Assembly (NCBI RefSeq): GCF_012933555.1
Contig: NZ_JABBPK010000001.1
Location: 3,946,001 to 4,010,000 of the forward strand
Source of the DNA: Niallia alba
Lineage (GTDB): Bacteria > Bacillota > Bacilli > Bacillales > Cytobacillaceae
Direction: 5' to 3'
Length of the DNA: 64,000 nucleotides
The translations under genes were made by a program, and so were the position numbers. The notes below the pieces were generated by a model, which was given only the letters and a program-made list of their open reading frames with translations, was not told where the DNA came from and ran no database searches. Numbering within the stretch: the first letter of the stretch is position 1; every line of letters starts with the position of its first letter. Below are positions 35,903 through 45,154 of this stretch, in pieces.

Positions 35903-36321
35903 CCATTTACTGCAAGAATAAAACCTTATGCATTATAGAAAGTTCTTTTTACGGTGGCTAAGTGTTTAATGCTTTATTGTTTTTTAGCATTAATCACTAA
36001 ACCTCCTCGGCTTCGCCTATTGACCTCCCTTTTCCCTCACTTCCCGCAGGAATCACATAAATTAAGGATAATAAACATCCTTTCCCTTTAAAAAGTACTC
36101 ATTCCGAAAATTCCCTCTGTTATTAGCTTATTTTTCTGCCAAAATCCTTTATCATACTAATATACTAAAATATTTTATTGACAATTCCTTTTTTAATATG
36201 GTAAATTCTATTCATTGGTTTATCACTCTAACATATTATCGAACTAAAGGATTTTTCCGTTATTTTAATAGATTTATCTTCTGGAAATATAACTAACAAT
36301 TCATAAAGGTGGCTTTTCAAC
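35903..36321 (+). other. Intergenic region upstream of the amino-acid ABC operon
   Basis: 419 nt. Holds a faint copy of the palindromic repeat (about 35990-36055, with TTCCCGCAGGAATC) and a plausible promoter: TTGACA (36178-36183), 18-nt spacer, TAAATT (36202-36207). I see no riboswitch consensus. Confidence 0.45.
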
Positions 36322-37098
36322 ATGAAACGTTTAGCAATTAATTTAGTTATTTTAGCATCAGTATTTTTCGTTTTTGCAGCTTGTTCCAACAATTCTAAAG
36401 ACAAAAAAGAAGATACATTAATCATTGGTATTGATGATAAATTTGCTCCAATGGGATTTAGGGATGACAATAATGAGATTGTCGGTTTTGATATTGATTA
36501 TGCGAAAGCGGCAGCTGAAAAAATGAATATGTCTGTTCAATTTCAGCCAATCGATTGGAAAACAAAAGAATCTGAACTAAGCAGTGGTCGAATTGACTTA
36601 ATTTGGAATGGTTATACGATTACAGATGAGCGTAAAGAAAAGGTCCTTTTCACAAAGCCTTATTTAAAAAACGCACAAGTTGTTGTTACATTAGCTAATT
36701 CACCGATTACGAAATTAGATGATTTAGAAGGAAAGGTTGTAGGTCTTCAATCGCTTTCCTCTGCATCAGATGCATTAGATAACAGTTCAATCAAATCTAA
36801 AATTAAAGAAGTTACGGAGTTCTCTGATAATGTATTAGCATTAAATGATTTAAAATCCGGTCGTTTAGATGCTGTTGTTATTGATGAAATTGTTATTGAT
36901 TATTATATGACGAAAGAACAAGATTCCTTTAAAGTACTTAATGAATCACTTGCTCCAGAAGAATATGGAATTGGTGTCAAAAAGGGCAATGAAGCTTTAT
37001 TGGAGAAGCTTCAAAGAGCACTTGATAAAATGAATGAAGATGGTACAGCCGCTGACATCTCAGAAAAATGGTTTGGTGAAAATAAAGTATTACAGTAA
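36322..37098 (+). CDS. Polar amino-acid ABC transporter substrate-binding lipoprotein
   Basis: 258 aa. Lipobox FAACSNN (Cys at residue 20). SBP family 3 features: TLIIGIDDKFAPMGFRDDN, EIVGFDIDYAKAAAEKM, DLIWNGYTITDERKEKVLFTKPYL, and DAVVIDEIVIDYYM. Imports a polar amino acid; the sequence looks closest to cystine/His-type or broad-specificity binders, but the ligand cannot be fixed. ATG follows AAAGGTGG. First gene of a three-gene operon. Confidence 0.92.
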   Translation: MKRLAINLVILASVFFVFAACSNNSKDKKEDTLIIGIDDKFAPMGFRDDNNEIVGFDIDYAKAAAEKMNMSVQFQPIDWKTKESELSSGRIDLIWNGYTITDERKEKVLFTKPYLKNAQVVVTLANSPITKLDDLEGKVVGLQSLSSASDALDNSSIKSKIKEVTEFSDNVLALNDLKSGRLDAVVIDEIVIDYYMTKEQDSFKVLNESLAPEEYGIGVKKGNEALLEKLQRALDKMNEDGTAADISEKWFGENKVLQ

Positions 37099-37118
37099 GA
37101 TTTAGCAAATGAATCGTA

Positions 37119-37155
37119 AACAAAACAGGATTTCTTTCCGAAAGCCTGTTTTGTT
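37119..37155 (+). terminator. Intercistronic attenuator hairpin between binding protein and permease
   Basis: AACAAAACAGG (37119-37129) pairs with CCTGTTTTGTT (37145-37155), followed by TTGTT before the permease ribosome site. It probably makes the binding protein more abundant than the permease, as in other ABC operons. Confidence 0.7.
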
Positions 37156-37172
37156 TTGTTGGAGGAATAAAA

Positions 37173-37832
37173 ATGTCGTTAGATTATATGTTATCTATAC
37201 TGAAACCAATGTTGGAAGGTGCACAAGCAACCGTTCTCTTATTTCTGATTGCGATTGTAGTATCTATTCCATTAGGTTTCCTATTAACCCTCGCTATTAG
37301 AAGCAGTATTAAGCCAATCGCATGGCTGGCAAGCTGTTACATTTACGTTATGCGCGGAACACCATTATTACTGCAATTATTGTTTATCTGCTTTGGTTTG
37401 CCAATGATTCCAGGTATTGGAGAATATTTAGTGTTAGATCGTTTTGTCGCTGCCTCTTTAGGTTTTATTTTAAATTATGCAGCTTATTTCGCAGAAATTT
37501 TCCGTGGAGGTCTATTGGCTATCGATAAAGGCCAATATGAAGCATCTCAAGTTCTTGGCTTAAATAGATGGCAAACAACGACTCGTGTTGTGCTGCCACA
37601 AATGTTTCGCATTGCTCTTCCTGCAGTGGCAAACGAATCTGTTACATTAGTGAAGGATACGGCCCTACTCTATGCTGTTGCGGTACCAGAATTGCTACAC
37701 TTTGCACAAACTGCAGTAAATCGTGATTTTACCATTGTGCCATTTTTTGTTGCGGGAACTATTTATTTAATCATGACTCTGTTATTAACAGCACTATTTA
37801 AATGGCTAGAGCGTAGATTTAAATTTGAATAA
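37173..37832 (+). CDS. Polar amino-acid ABC transporter permease
   Basis: 219 aa HisM/GlnP-type permease: EGAQATVLLFLIAIVVSIPLGF, VMRGTPLLLQLLFICFGLPM, AYFAEIFRGGLLAIDKGQYEAS (EAA loop) and QMFRIALPAVANESVTLVKDTALL. Five or so helices. Forms the homodimeric channel with the ATPase 16 nt downstream. ATG follows TTGGAGGA. Confidence 0.94.
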   Translation: MSLDYMLSILKPMLEGAQATVLLFLIAIVVSIPLGFLLTLAIRSSIKPIAWLASCYIYVMRGTPLLLQLLFICFGLPMIPGIGEYLVLDRFVAASLGFILNYAAYFAEIFRGGLLAIDKGQYEASQVLGLNRWQTTTRVVLPQMFRIALPAVANESVTLVKDTALLYAVAVPELLHFAQTAVNRDFTIVPFFVAGTIYLIMTLLLTALFKWLERRFKFE

Positions 37833-37847
37833 AAAGGACGGATACTT

Positions 37848-38594
37848 ATGGCAATCATTGAAATATCAAATCTCAAAAAATCATATGACAAGATAGAAGT
37901 GTTAAAGCAGATTTCCTTCGATGTCAATAACAATGATGTTGTTGCTGTTATTGGTCCATCTGGTTCTGGAAAAAGTACAATGCTCCGTTGTCTTGTTGAT
38001 TTAGAAAAAATAGATGCGGGTAGTATTCGCGTTTGTGGAGAAGAGTTAGTGAAAGACGGAATCTATTCACAACCACAAAAAATTAAGCAAATTACTACAA
38101 AAATGGGGATGGTTTTTCAGCATTTTAACCTTTTTCCACACCTTACCGTAAAAGAGAATATTGAACTTGCACCGAAATTAGTCAAGAAAGAATCGGTCGC
38201 TAACATTCATGAAAGAAGCATGAAAATACTGAAAAAAATCGGGCTTTCTAAATTCACAAATGTATATCCAGCCAAACTCTCAGGCGGACAAAAACAACGG
38301 GTTGCAATTGCTCGTGCATTAATGATGGAACCAGAAATTTTGCTGTTTGATGAACCAACATCTGCCTTAGATCCCGAATTGACTGGTGAAGTATTAGAGG
38401 TGATGAAAGACTTAGCAGAAGAAAAAATGACGATGATTGTCGTTACCCACGAAATGGGATTTGCCAAGGAAGTAGCAAACAAAGTCATCTTCATGGATAA
38501 TGGGGTAATCGAAGAGTCGGGTCCTCCAAACAGTCTCTTTACGAACCCTCAATCAGCACGTACGAAAGCTTTTTTGAGTCGGAATTTAAAATAA
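37848..38594 (+). CDS. Polar amino-acid ABC transporter ATPase
   Basis: 248 aa GlnQ/HisP-type ATPase: [83 protein letters not shown]. Third gene of the operon and followed by a terminator. Note the slightly unusual loop [16 protein letters not shown] before the Q-loop. Confidence 0.94.
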   Translation: MAIIEISNLKKSYDKIEVLKQISFDVNNNDVVAVIGPSGSGKSTMLRCLVDLEKIDAGSIRVCGEELVKDGIYSQPQKIKQITTKMGMVFQHFNLFPHLTVKENIELAPKLVKKESVANIHERSMKILKKIGLSKFTNVYPAKLSGGQKQRVAIARALMMEPEILLFDEPTSALDPELTGEVLEVMKDLAEEKMTMIVVTHEMGFAKEVANKVIFMDNGVIEESGPPNSLFTNPQSARTKAFLSRNLK

Positions 38595-38605
38595 GTATCC
38601 ATTAC

Positions 38606-38636
38606 AAGAGCTGTGCTATTCACAAGCTCTTTTTTT
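38606..38636 (+). terminator. Terminator of the amino-acid ABC operon
   Basis: AAGAGCT (38606-38612) and AGCTCTT (38625-38631) followed by TTTTTT, 12 nt past the ATPase stop. Confidence 0.85.
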
Positions 38637-38801
38637 GCTTAAAATTAAAGGAAAATAAATTTTAAAAAAGTATCCTTTTTAATAGCAAGATTAAATCATT
38701 GCTTATTTAATTTTCAGCAAAACTAAAATTTCATGAGTAATTTGTTATCATTTAGAAAAAAATACATCTGAAGATCTTATTACGAAAAAGGAGTGTTTCC
38801 G

Positions 38802-39011
38802 TTGAAAAAAAAGAATTCTGATCAAAACACCGATGTAGCCGGTCGTGTATTTAATCCTAGTGATTATGAAAAAAACGACCAACTTTCTTCTGGATTAGCA
38901 ACGACGCATGAGCAAGCTAGCGATACATATACAGAAGGAGAAATTGGTGCAGTAATTGATGATGCCGATGGGGAAGATATTGAAATAGGTAAAAAAAGAA
39001 AAAATAAATAA
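38802..39011 (+). CDS. YozQ-like small protein (DUF4025)
   Basis: 69 aa. The conserved centre (QLSSGLATTHEQASDTYTEGEIG) matches Bacillus YozQ/DUF4025 as I remember it. Strongly acidic with basic ends, no membrane segment; function unknown. I choose TTG 38802 because AAAAAGGAG ends 8 nt before it; the GTG at 38793 overlaps the ribosome site. Followed at once by a long terminator. Confidence 0.75.
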   Translation: MKKKNSDQNTDVAGRVFNPSDYEKNDQLSSGLATTHEQASDTYTEGEIGAVIDDADGEDIEIGKKRKNK

Positions 39012-39019
39012 GTTCTAAA

Positions 39020-39067
39020 ACATACAAGAGACTATTTTCATTGCAATGAAAATAGTCCCTTGTATGT
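39020..39067 (+). terminator. Long terminator after the YozQ-like gene
   Basis: A stem of about 22 bp, from ACATACAAG (39020) to CTTGTATGT (39067), with one mismatch. Strong on both strands. Confidence 0.8.
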
Positions 39068-39100
39068 TATTTATTTTGATTTTAAATAAGCAGATTAAAC

Positions 39101-40505
39101 CACTAGAGTCGCATAAATATTGAATGAATTTTCAGTTTTTCATTTTGTCCAATTTTGAGTAAAAAGAAAGATGCTCAAGTAGAGGTAGCAAACATCCATT
39201 TTTTTACTATAACCATTGACAAGTGTGACAGAGGCTTTGAGATCCTTATGGGACTGTATTGCCTTCTATTTTTCGCAACCAAACGCGAGCCGACTTCCAT
39301 AAAGCTGCTTTTAAATAGCGACTAATTTGTAAGTACGTTCGCTTACTTCCCGTGTTCAGCTGAGCCAGTACATTCAAACAGTACACGATCATGGCAATAT
39401 ACACTTGGTTATGTACAGCCTGTTCACTCTGGCCATAGAATTTTTTGATATTCAAATGTTGTTTCATCCATTTGAATATCAATTCAATGGCCCAGCGTGA
39501 TTTGTAAAGTTCAGCGATTTCATCTGCACTTAAATCAAAGCGATTCGTTAATAAATGTAGCTGATTGCCTTTTGAATCTAGTACTTTGATCAAACGAAAT
39601 TCATTTTCAGAACGATTTTGTGTCGTTCCAATGACGACCATTTCATCTGATAAAACTGAAGAATCTTCTGGTAACGAAAATGTTTCAAGTTTACGTACAA
39701 CAGCATTTTTTCTCAAACGGGAAACGAAGAAATAGCCTTCATCTGTCATGCGATCGAATCGTTCATAATCCAAGTATCCACGGTCAAACACATACATGCA
39801 TTCTTTGTCATCGACAAGTACTTCAAGCTGACCACGGTCATGTTCGTTTGCATTCGTAAGCACAGATTGGTCTGGATAAGAACATCCTTTTTCCATAAAC
39901 ACAAGGCGAAGGTGGAGCTTCACACCAGATTTTGTTTTCCGGAATTTTGCCCACTTATGATTGTTCAAATTCAATGGCAATGTACTTGAATCAATGATTT
40001 TGAGTGGAGTTGTCGTTTTTCTTCTCGCTTGAAAATCAGTCTTTTCGTGAATTTGCGTGACTAAATCAAGAAAAATGGTTTGAAAAAACTTAGTTGGAAC
40101 CCGATTTAATCGTCTACCCAGTTGAGAAAAACTAATGGAATCAAGTTGGGTTGTGTTCTGTAATTCTTCCGAAAATACACAATCACTTAAAGCACGCAAG
40201 CTCTCTGTTTCATGGAGTTGTGCGTACAGTAGTAATTTCAAAAAGGAAGTCATATGAAGCTTCTTAGTATAGTAATTTAATTGATAGGTTTTCACTTGTT
40301 CCTCAAAAAGATTATTGGAAATGGGTGAAAGTCATTGTTCAAATGATGTTTTTCGTGTAAACTTATCCATGCGATTTCCTTTATTTTTGGATTTGGATAG
40401 GTTACTACCACCAAACCATTATAAAGGATTTTTTTATGGAGAAATGAATTGACAGAAAAAACAATCTATTGTTTATTAAAAAGTTATTTTAATGCGACGC
40501 TAGTG
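39101..40505 (-). mobile_element. IS4-family insertion sequence, degraded second copy
   Basis: 1405 bp with ends CACTAGAGTCGCAT (39101-39114) and ATGCGACGCTAGTG (40492-40505), differing from the first copy at several end positions. Flanks (AGATTAAAC and GGTATTTAT) do not form a target duplication. The encoded transposase is about 75-80% similar by eye to the one at 24880-25995 and carries a nonsense codon, so this is a separate, older insertion. Confidence 0.9.
39246..40370 (-). pseudogene. IS4-family transposase with an early stop
   Basis: Reading from ATG 40370 gives MDKFTRKTSFEQ then TGA (40334-40332), where the intact copy has TGG (Trp13). The rest is open to the normal end, with LKIIDSSTLPLNLN, YVFDRGYLDYERFD and YKSRWAIELIFKWMKQHL all intact. 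A downstream GTG (40295) opens a 349-residue frame but lacks a ribosome site. Probably inactive in cis. Confidence 0.85.
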
Positions 40506-40551
40506 GGTATTTATCGGTATGTATAACATTTATGAAGAAACAGGTGAAATT

Positions 40552-41670
40552 ATGAAAAAGCCTCTTTATCAAATAGTTTATGAAAAACTTGAAAAGCAAA
40601 TTATAAAAAAGGAATGGAAACTAAATGAAAAACTTCCATCTGAATCAGAATTAGCGTCTCAATTTAACGTTAGTAGTATAACGATCAAACGTGCATTAAA
40701 TGAATTAAAAAATCAAGGATACCTTTCTAGAAAGCCGAAAGAGGGGACTATTGTTATTTCCAATAAAGGAAAAATAACAAACACACAAAAATTAGAATTA
40801 CATAAATTCACAATCGGTTTAATTGTGACGAACTTAGATGATACATTTGGAACAAACATACTTAATGGCATACTTGATCATTGCCCTCCTGGAGTAAATA
40901 TTATCTTAAAAAAAACAATGGGTAATGAAAAAAAAGAAGATGAAATAATCCGAGAATTCATTCAATCTGACATTGATGGCATTATTTTATTGCCATCATC
41001 ATCCCAATTTCTTGCTCCAACTATTTTAGACTTAGCAGCAAAAAAATTCCCTATAATTGTGATTGATCGAACACTAAATAACTTACCTATTTCGTGCATT
41101 ACTTCTAATAATATCGAAGCAGCAGAGAAATTAACTTCTTATCTTATGGAACTTGGGCATAAAAATATTGGTATTCTAACATCTACGAATCTTGTCTCTA
41201 GTGTAAAGGAGAGGATTCAAGGATATATTCAGGCACATGCGGCTAATCAAGTCAAAATGGATCAGGCTTTACAACAAAGTTTCATCCAATCTGTTATTCC
41301 AAATTATTACGAATCAATAAAATCTGATCAAAAGAAAATAATGAATTTTATTCAAAGTCAGCCTCAAATGACGGCAATTGTAGCAGCAGAATATAATATT
41401 GCACAGCTAATAAAACAGGCTTGTCAGCAGATAGATAAGAACATCCCTAATGAACTTTCTATTTGTTGCTTTGACTATCCAGCAAATCTATTTAGTAAAG
41501 AAGATGTTGCATTTACTCATATTGAACAGCAACAATATGAGATGGGGGAAGCAGCCGTTAAACAAGTTTTACAACAAATTCAATCTCCTGAAAAAATAAT
41601 AAAAAAAGTTCTAAATGGACGCTTAAAATTGGGGATTTCCACCACCTTTATTTCAAAAAAAAGGAATTAA
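40552..41670 (+). CDS. GntR/LacI-type transcriptional regulator (AraR-like architecture)
   Basis: 372 aa from ATG 40552 (AGGTGA just upstream); an in-frame ATG at 40519 lacks a ribosome site. Residues 1-70: GntR winged helix (LYQIVYEKLEKQII, LPSESELASQFNVSSITIKRALNELKNQGY). Residues ~90-365: periplasmic-binding-like effector domain (IGLIVTNLDDTFGTNILNGI, DGIILLPSS, FPIIVIDRTLNNLPI, GHKNIGILTS, ELSICCFDYP). The layout is that of AraR, a sugar-responsive repressor. It lies between the second IS4 copy and the large carbohydrate locus, and could regulate that locus. The IS ends only 46 nt before the start, so its promoter may be altered. Confidence 0.88.
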   Translation: MKKPLYQIVYEKLEKQIIKKEWKLNEKLPSESELASQFNVSSITIKRALNELKNQGYLSRKPKEGTIVISNKGKITNTQKLELHKFTIGLIVTNLDDTFGTNILNGILDHCPPGVNIILKKTMGNEKKEDEIIREFIQSDIDGIILLPSSSQFLAPTILDLAAKKFPIIVIDRTLNNLPISCITSNNIEAAEKLTSYLMELGHKNIGILTSTNLVSSVKERIQGYIQAHAANQVKMDQALQQSFIQSVIPNYYESIKSDQKKIMNFIQSQPQMTAIVAAEYNIAQLIKQACQQIDKNIPNELSICCFDYPANLFSKEDVAFTHIEQQQYEMGEAAVKQVLQQIQSPEKIIKKVLNGRLKLGISTTFISKKRN

Positions 41671-42328
41671 CTCTTGCGGCAAAGTTACAAAGTTATTTAC
41701 ATTGAGTGGAGTTAAACTAAAAGAACACAAATTTTCAGGATGATCTAGAACGGTTATCTTTCAATGCATGAAGCCTTTGGAGAAGCTTGCGTTTATCGAC
41801 AGCCTGCCAAAGCTATTTACATTGCTTACATCACTTAGTCTTACACTAATAAAAAGGGATAAAGCTTTTTATTTTATAGATTGCTCCTACTTTTCCACGG
41901 ATTGGGAGGTGAGCTTCTTTGAATTCTCACCTGTCCCACTACTCCCTTAATAAGTCATCCTACCCCCAACCTGTATTAACAATAGAGCGCAATACGAAGT
42001 TCAGAAAACATACAAATTTTAATTTAGGAATATTTTCCATTTATAGATAATTCACCATTGTTAATATTCGCAGCAACTAACAATTGGTGTGCCTCTAAAA
42101 AAAAACGGATACATATTCTTAAACACCGGAATAAAACCGGCAAGTGCATCGCCATGACCATTAATATATTTTATTAGAGAGGATAAAGCGATTAGTAGAA
42201 AATTAATGCAGTACAGCAAAGAATATTTCCAAAATGATTCAATAAACAGACACTTTGTCATGGAGACAGATTCTTCATCGCATTAACGAATAATGTAGTA
42301 AAGAATCTCTCCCCATGCTCCAACTTAT
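41671..42328. other. Intergenic region, 658 nt
   Basis: Contains a hairpin AGGTGAG (41907-41913) / CTCACCT (41926-41932). Short open frames on both strands (such as 42061-42261 minus) have no ribosome site and no family resemblance. I see no gene here. Confidence 0.5.
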
Positions 42329-43588
42329 TTACTGTAATACCAAATCCATTTTCCTTGCTGCTTTGGTTAATTCCTCTTCTATATTCGTTTGTCCAGAAAA
42401 TATTTGCTTTAAGCATTCCGTATAGATGCTTTCTATTTTCCTCCACTCTGCAATTTGTGGTCGTAAAAAGGATTGATCGATGCTCTGTACATACGCTTTA
42501 TAATAAGGATATTCCTCCACCATCTCATCCTTCAATACGGTTTTGTTTGTTGGAAGTAATCCTTCCATTAAAAACCTTTTTTGAGGTTCCTCTGTGGTCA
42601 TCCACTTCACAAATTCCCACGCCTCCTCTACATGCTCTGTCCCTTTCGTTATACTAAGTACCTCTCCACCTAAAACAGATCTTCTATCTTTGCTTCCAGG
42701 AAAAGGTGCAGCTACCGTATGACTGATAATATAATCTATCTGTTCCTTTGCATTCACATTATAGAACCAAGGACCTTCGTCAATCATGATGTACTTCTCT
42801 GATAAAAGCCCATCCCACAAATCGTAGTTTCCACTAATTGTATTTTCGTTAAGCTTTTTTTGTTGATAAAGCGCTAACATTTTTTCAACTGCTTGTATAC
42901 TTTCTTCACTATTAAAATAACCTGTTGCCTTTGTATTCCTATCATTTAATAAATTCCCACCAAGTCCATAAAAATATGGTAAACTCTGCCATGCATTCAT
43001 TCCAGCCATGCCTAAAAGCACTGGATTTTTTTCAATAATTTTCATTAATTCGTCCATTGTCTCTGGCAGTTTTTCAATATGATATTTCTTTAATAGCTCC
43101 TTATTATAAATAGCAATTTTCGTATTTGTATTCACTGGTAACCCATAGTATTGTCCCTGGTATAAGCTAGTTTGTAACGGGACTGGATATAAGTTGTCTT
43201 TAACACGTTCAAAGTCCCCGAATTGATTAACTGGATAGAGCAAATGCAAATCGGCAAACTTAGATACCCAAGTGATATCCATTCTAATAATATCTGGCGG
43301 CTTATTAGCAGAAGCCTTGGAAATAAGAGCAGACATCAATTGGGAATTATAGGACTGACTTACAGGCTTTATTTCAATAGATGGATATTTCTGTTCGAAT
43401 ATCGGAATAATTTCATTTTCAAAAATCTTTGTTTCATTTTCATTATAGGTATGCCAAACAACAAGTTGAACTTTTCCGCTATCTCCTTGTTTCACCTCGT
43501 CATTTTTATTAATAATAGATGTATTATCACAACCTACTAGAGAAGCACATATTCCAAAAAACAATAAAACTGATCGAATTTTGAACAT
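42329..43588 (-). CDS. Sugar ABC solute-binding lipoprotein (third of the locus)
   Basis: 419 aa. Lipobox LVGCDNT (Cys at about residue 20). SBP family 1 features: VQLVVWHTYNENET, FEQKYPSIEIKPV, PDIIRMDITWVSKFADL, YYGLPVNTNTKIAIYNKELL, and EEAWEFVKWMTTEEPQKRF. ATG 43588 follows GAGGGTG. It is the last gene after yesM-yesN, 14 nt downstream. In such trios the binding protein either delivers sugar to the permeases or presents ligand to the sensor kinase; which applies here is not shown. Confidence 0.9.
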   Translation of the reverse strand: MFKIRSVLLFFGICASLVGCDNTSIINKNDEVKQGDSGKVQLVVWHTYNENETKIFENEIIPIFEQKYPSIEIKPVSQSYNSQLMSALISKASANKPPDIIRMDITWVSKFADLHLLYPVNQFGDFERVKDNLYPVPLQTSLYQGQYYGLPVNTNTKIAIYNKELLKKYHIEKLPETMDELMKIIEKNPVLLGMAGMNAWQSLPYFYGLGGNLLNDRNTKATGYFNSEESIQAVEKMLALYQQKKLNENTISGNYDLWDGLLSEKYIMIDEGPWFYNVNAKEQIDYIISHTVAAPFPGSKDRRSVLGGEVLSITKGTEHVEEAWEFVKWMTTEEPQKRFLMEGLLPTNKTVLKDEMVEEYPYYKAYVQSIDQSFLRPQIAEWRKIESIYTECLKQIFSGQTNIEEELTKAARKMDLVLQ

Positions 43589-43602
43589 TGTCAGCACCCT
43601 CT

Positions 43603-45150
43603 TTATCCTCCATTCTGCTTGTAAATCCGATATTCTCCTGGCGACATTCCTGTTACTTTTTTAAATAACTTACTAAAATATTTTACATCATTAAACCCAG
43701 ATTCTTCTGCCACTTCATAGATTTTTTTTGTGGAATTTTTTAACAACCCCTTCGCCTTTTTAATACGCAATTCAATTACATAGTCAATAAAATTTTGATG
43801 AACTAATCGTTTAAATAAAATGCTAAAATAATTTCTGCTTATATGAATATGGGAAGCAACAATTTGCAACGTTAATTCCTTTGTGAAATTCGCATGAATA
43901 TATTCAAGAGCCTTTTCCACCAATTCATTTTCCGTATATGTTTTTTTCCATGTACTATGACTAATTTCTTCATATAAATCAAAAAAAGACGATAGTATTT
44001 GAATGACGGAATGAACGGATTCTGCGGTCTTTACCCGTTCCATATGTTCCATCCATTGTGTAACCTCTATTTTATTCATAAATAAAATGCTAACAATCTC
44101 ACAAGCCTCTTTTCGAACAGTATCTGGTGTATATTTCTGTTGTCTCCAGTGTATAAATATTTCTTCCAGAATACTTCTTGCTTTTGTTTCTTCGTATGGA
44201 AATAAAAGTGCCTTTAATTTTTCATAATTTACACTCTCTGTTTTTATCTTTCCATCTATTTCGTCATCATAACAAAATTGTAGTTGATTAGGCTCAAAAA
44301 AATGTTTGCTACAAGCTATATAACTTCTTTGATAACCAATTGGGAGATCATACAAATGCTCAATCGTCCTATATCCATAATAAAAAGAAATAGTTGTAAT
44401 TTTAGTAATCAATTTTTGTAAATAATGAATGACCTCTATAGGATCTTTTTCTATTGGGCATAGATAAAACATTTCCACATCACTTATTGGAAAGAGAATC
44501 CCTTTCCCATGTTCTTCATAATACAAAGCTTGTATTTCTTCTAATAGTAAACTTTTATATAAGATGCCTTTCTCTTCCTCTACCTTTTGAATATCTTTCA
44601 TTTTGATATAAATAGTTATAAAGGAGCTATCATCTGGGAAAAATTGTGTTAATTTTTTCACTTCTGTTTCCCCAAGCAATACTTTTCTAACTTCCTGTGC
44701 CATTTTCTTTTTCTCTAGCAACAAGTTTGTTTGATTGGCAATTCTTAATGCCTCCTCTTCTTCTTTTTCTTTTTTTAGCTTTTTTGTACATTTTTTTATT
44801 ATTTGTAAGAAAGCATCTGGTTCTAGACTTGCCTTTAGTACATAATCAATCGCTCCATACTGTAGCCCTTCTCTTATATATTCAAAATCATTATAGCTGC
44901 TAACTAAAATTACTTTTAATTTTGGAAATAATGCTAATGCTTGTTTCATTAAATGAATCCCATCCATTACTGGCATCTTTATATCTGTAATAAGTATATC
45001 TACTTGATGGTGCTTTTGAATGGCATCTAATGCTTGTTTTCCATTAGAAAAATCCCCTATTAAATGTAATCCTTCCTCTTCCCATTTTATAGAAGATTTT
45101 AGCCCAAAACGAATAATCGGTTCATCATCTACGATTACGACTTGATGCAT
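43603..45150 (-). CDS. YesN-family response regulator with AraC DNA-binding domain
   Basis: 515 aa. Receiver domain 1-120 with acidic pocket VIVDDEP, phosphoacceptor in DILITDIKMPVMDG and Lys in VLKASLEP. A ~270-residue middle region is poorly conserved. C-terminal AraC/XylS double helix-turn-helix (NFTKELTLQIVASHIHISRNYFSILFKR; KKIYEVAEESGFNDVKYFSKLFKKVTGMSPGEYR). It activates sugar-uptake genes when phosphorylated by the kinase encoded 4 nt upstream. Its likely targets are the promoters near 47 kb and 62 kb (inference). Confidence 0.93.
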   Translation of the reverse strand: MHQVVIVDDEPIIRFGLKSSIKWEEEGLHLIGDFSNGKQALDAIQKHHQVDILITDIKMPVMDGIHLMKQALALFPKLKVILVSSYNDFEYIREGLQYGAIDYVLKASLEPDAFLQIIKKCTKKLKKEKEEEEALRIANQTNLLLEKKKMAQEVRKVLLGETEVKKLTQFFPDDSSFITIYIKMKDIQKVEEEKGILYKSLLLEEIQALYYEEHGKGILFPISDVEMFYLCPIEKDPIEVIHYLQKLITKITTISFYYGYRTIEHLYDLPIGYQRSYIACSKHFFEPNQLQFCYDDEIDGKIKTESVNYEKLKALLFPYEETKARSILEEIFIHWRQQKYTPDTVRKEACEIVSILFMNKIEVTQWMEHMERVKTAESVHSVIQILSSFFDLYEEISHSTWKKTYTENELVEKALEYIHANFTKELTLQIVASHIHISRNYFSILFKRLVHQNFIDYVIELRIKKAKGLLKNSTKKIYEVAEESGFNDVKYFSKLFKKVTGMSPGEYRIYKQNGG

Positions 45151-45154
45151 CTAC

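Noticed and set aside
24733-40505. Composite transposon bounded by the two IS4-family copies
   Set aside because: The copies differ clearly in sequence and ends, one is decayed, and the interior carries ordinary housekeeping transporters. The first copy has its own target duplication.
42061-42261. 66-aa hydrophobic minus-strand frame
   Set aside because: No ribosome site, no family resemblance, and codon use unlike neighbours; probably chance in AT-rich DNA.
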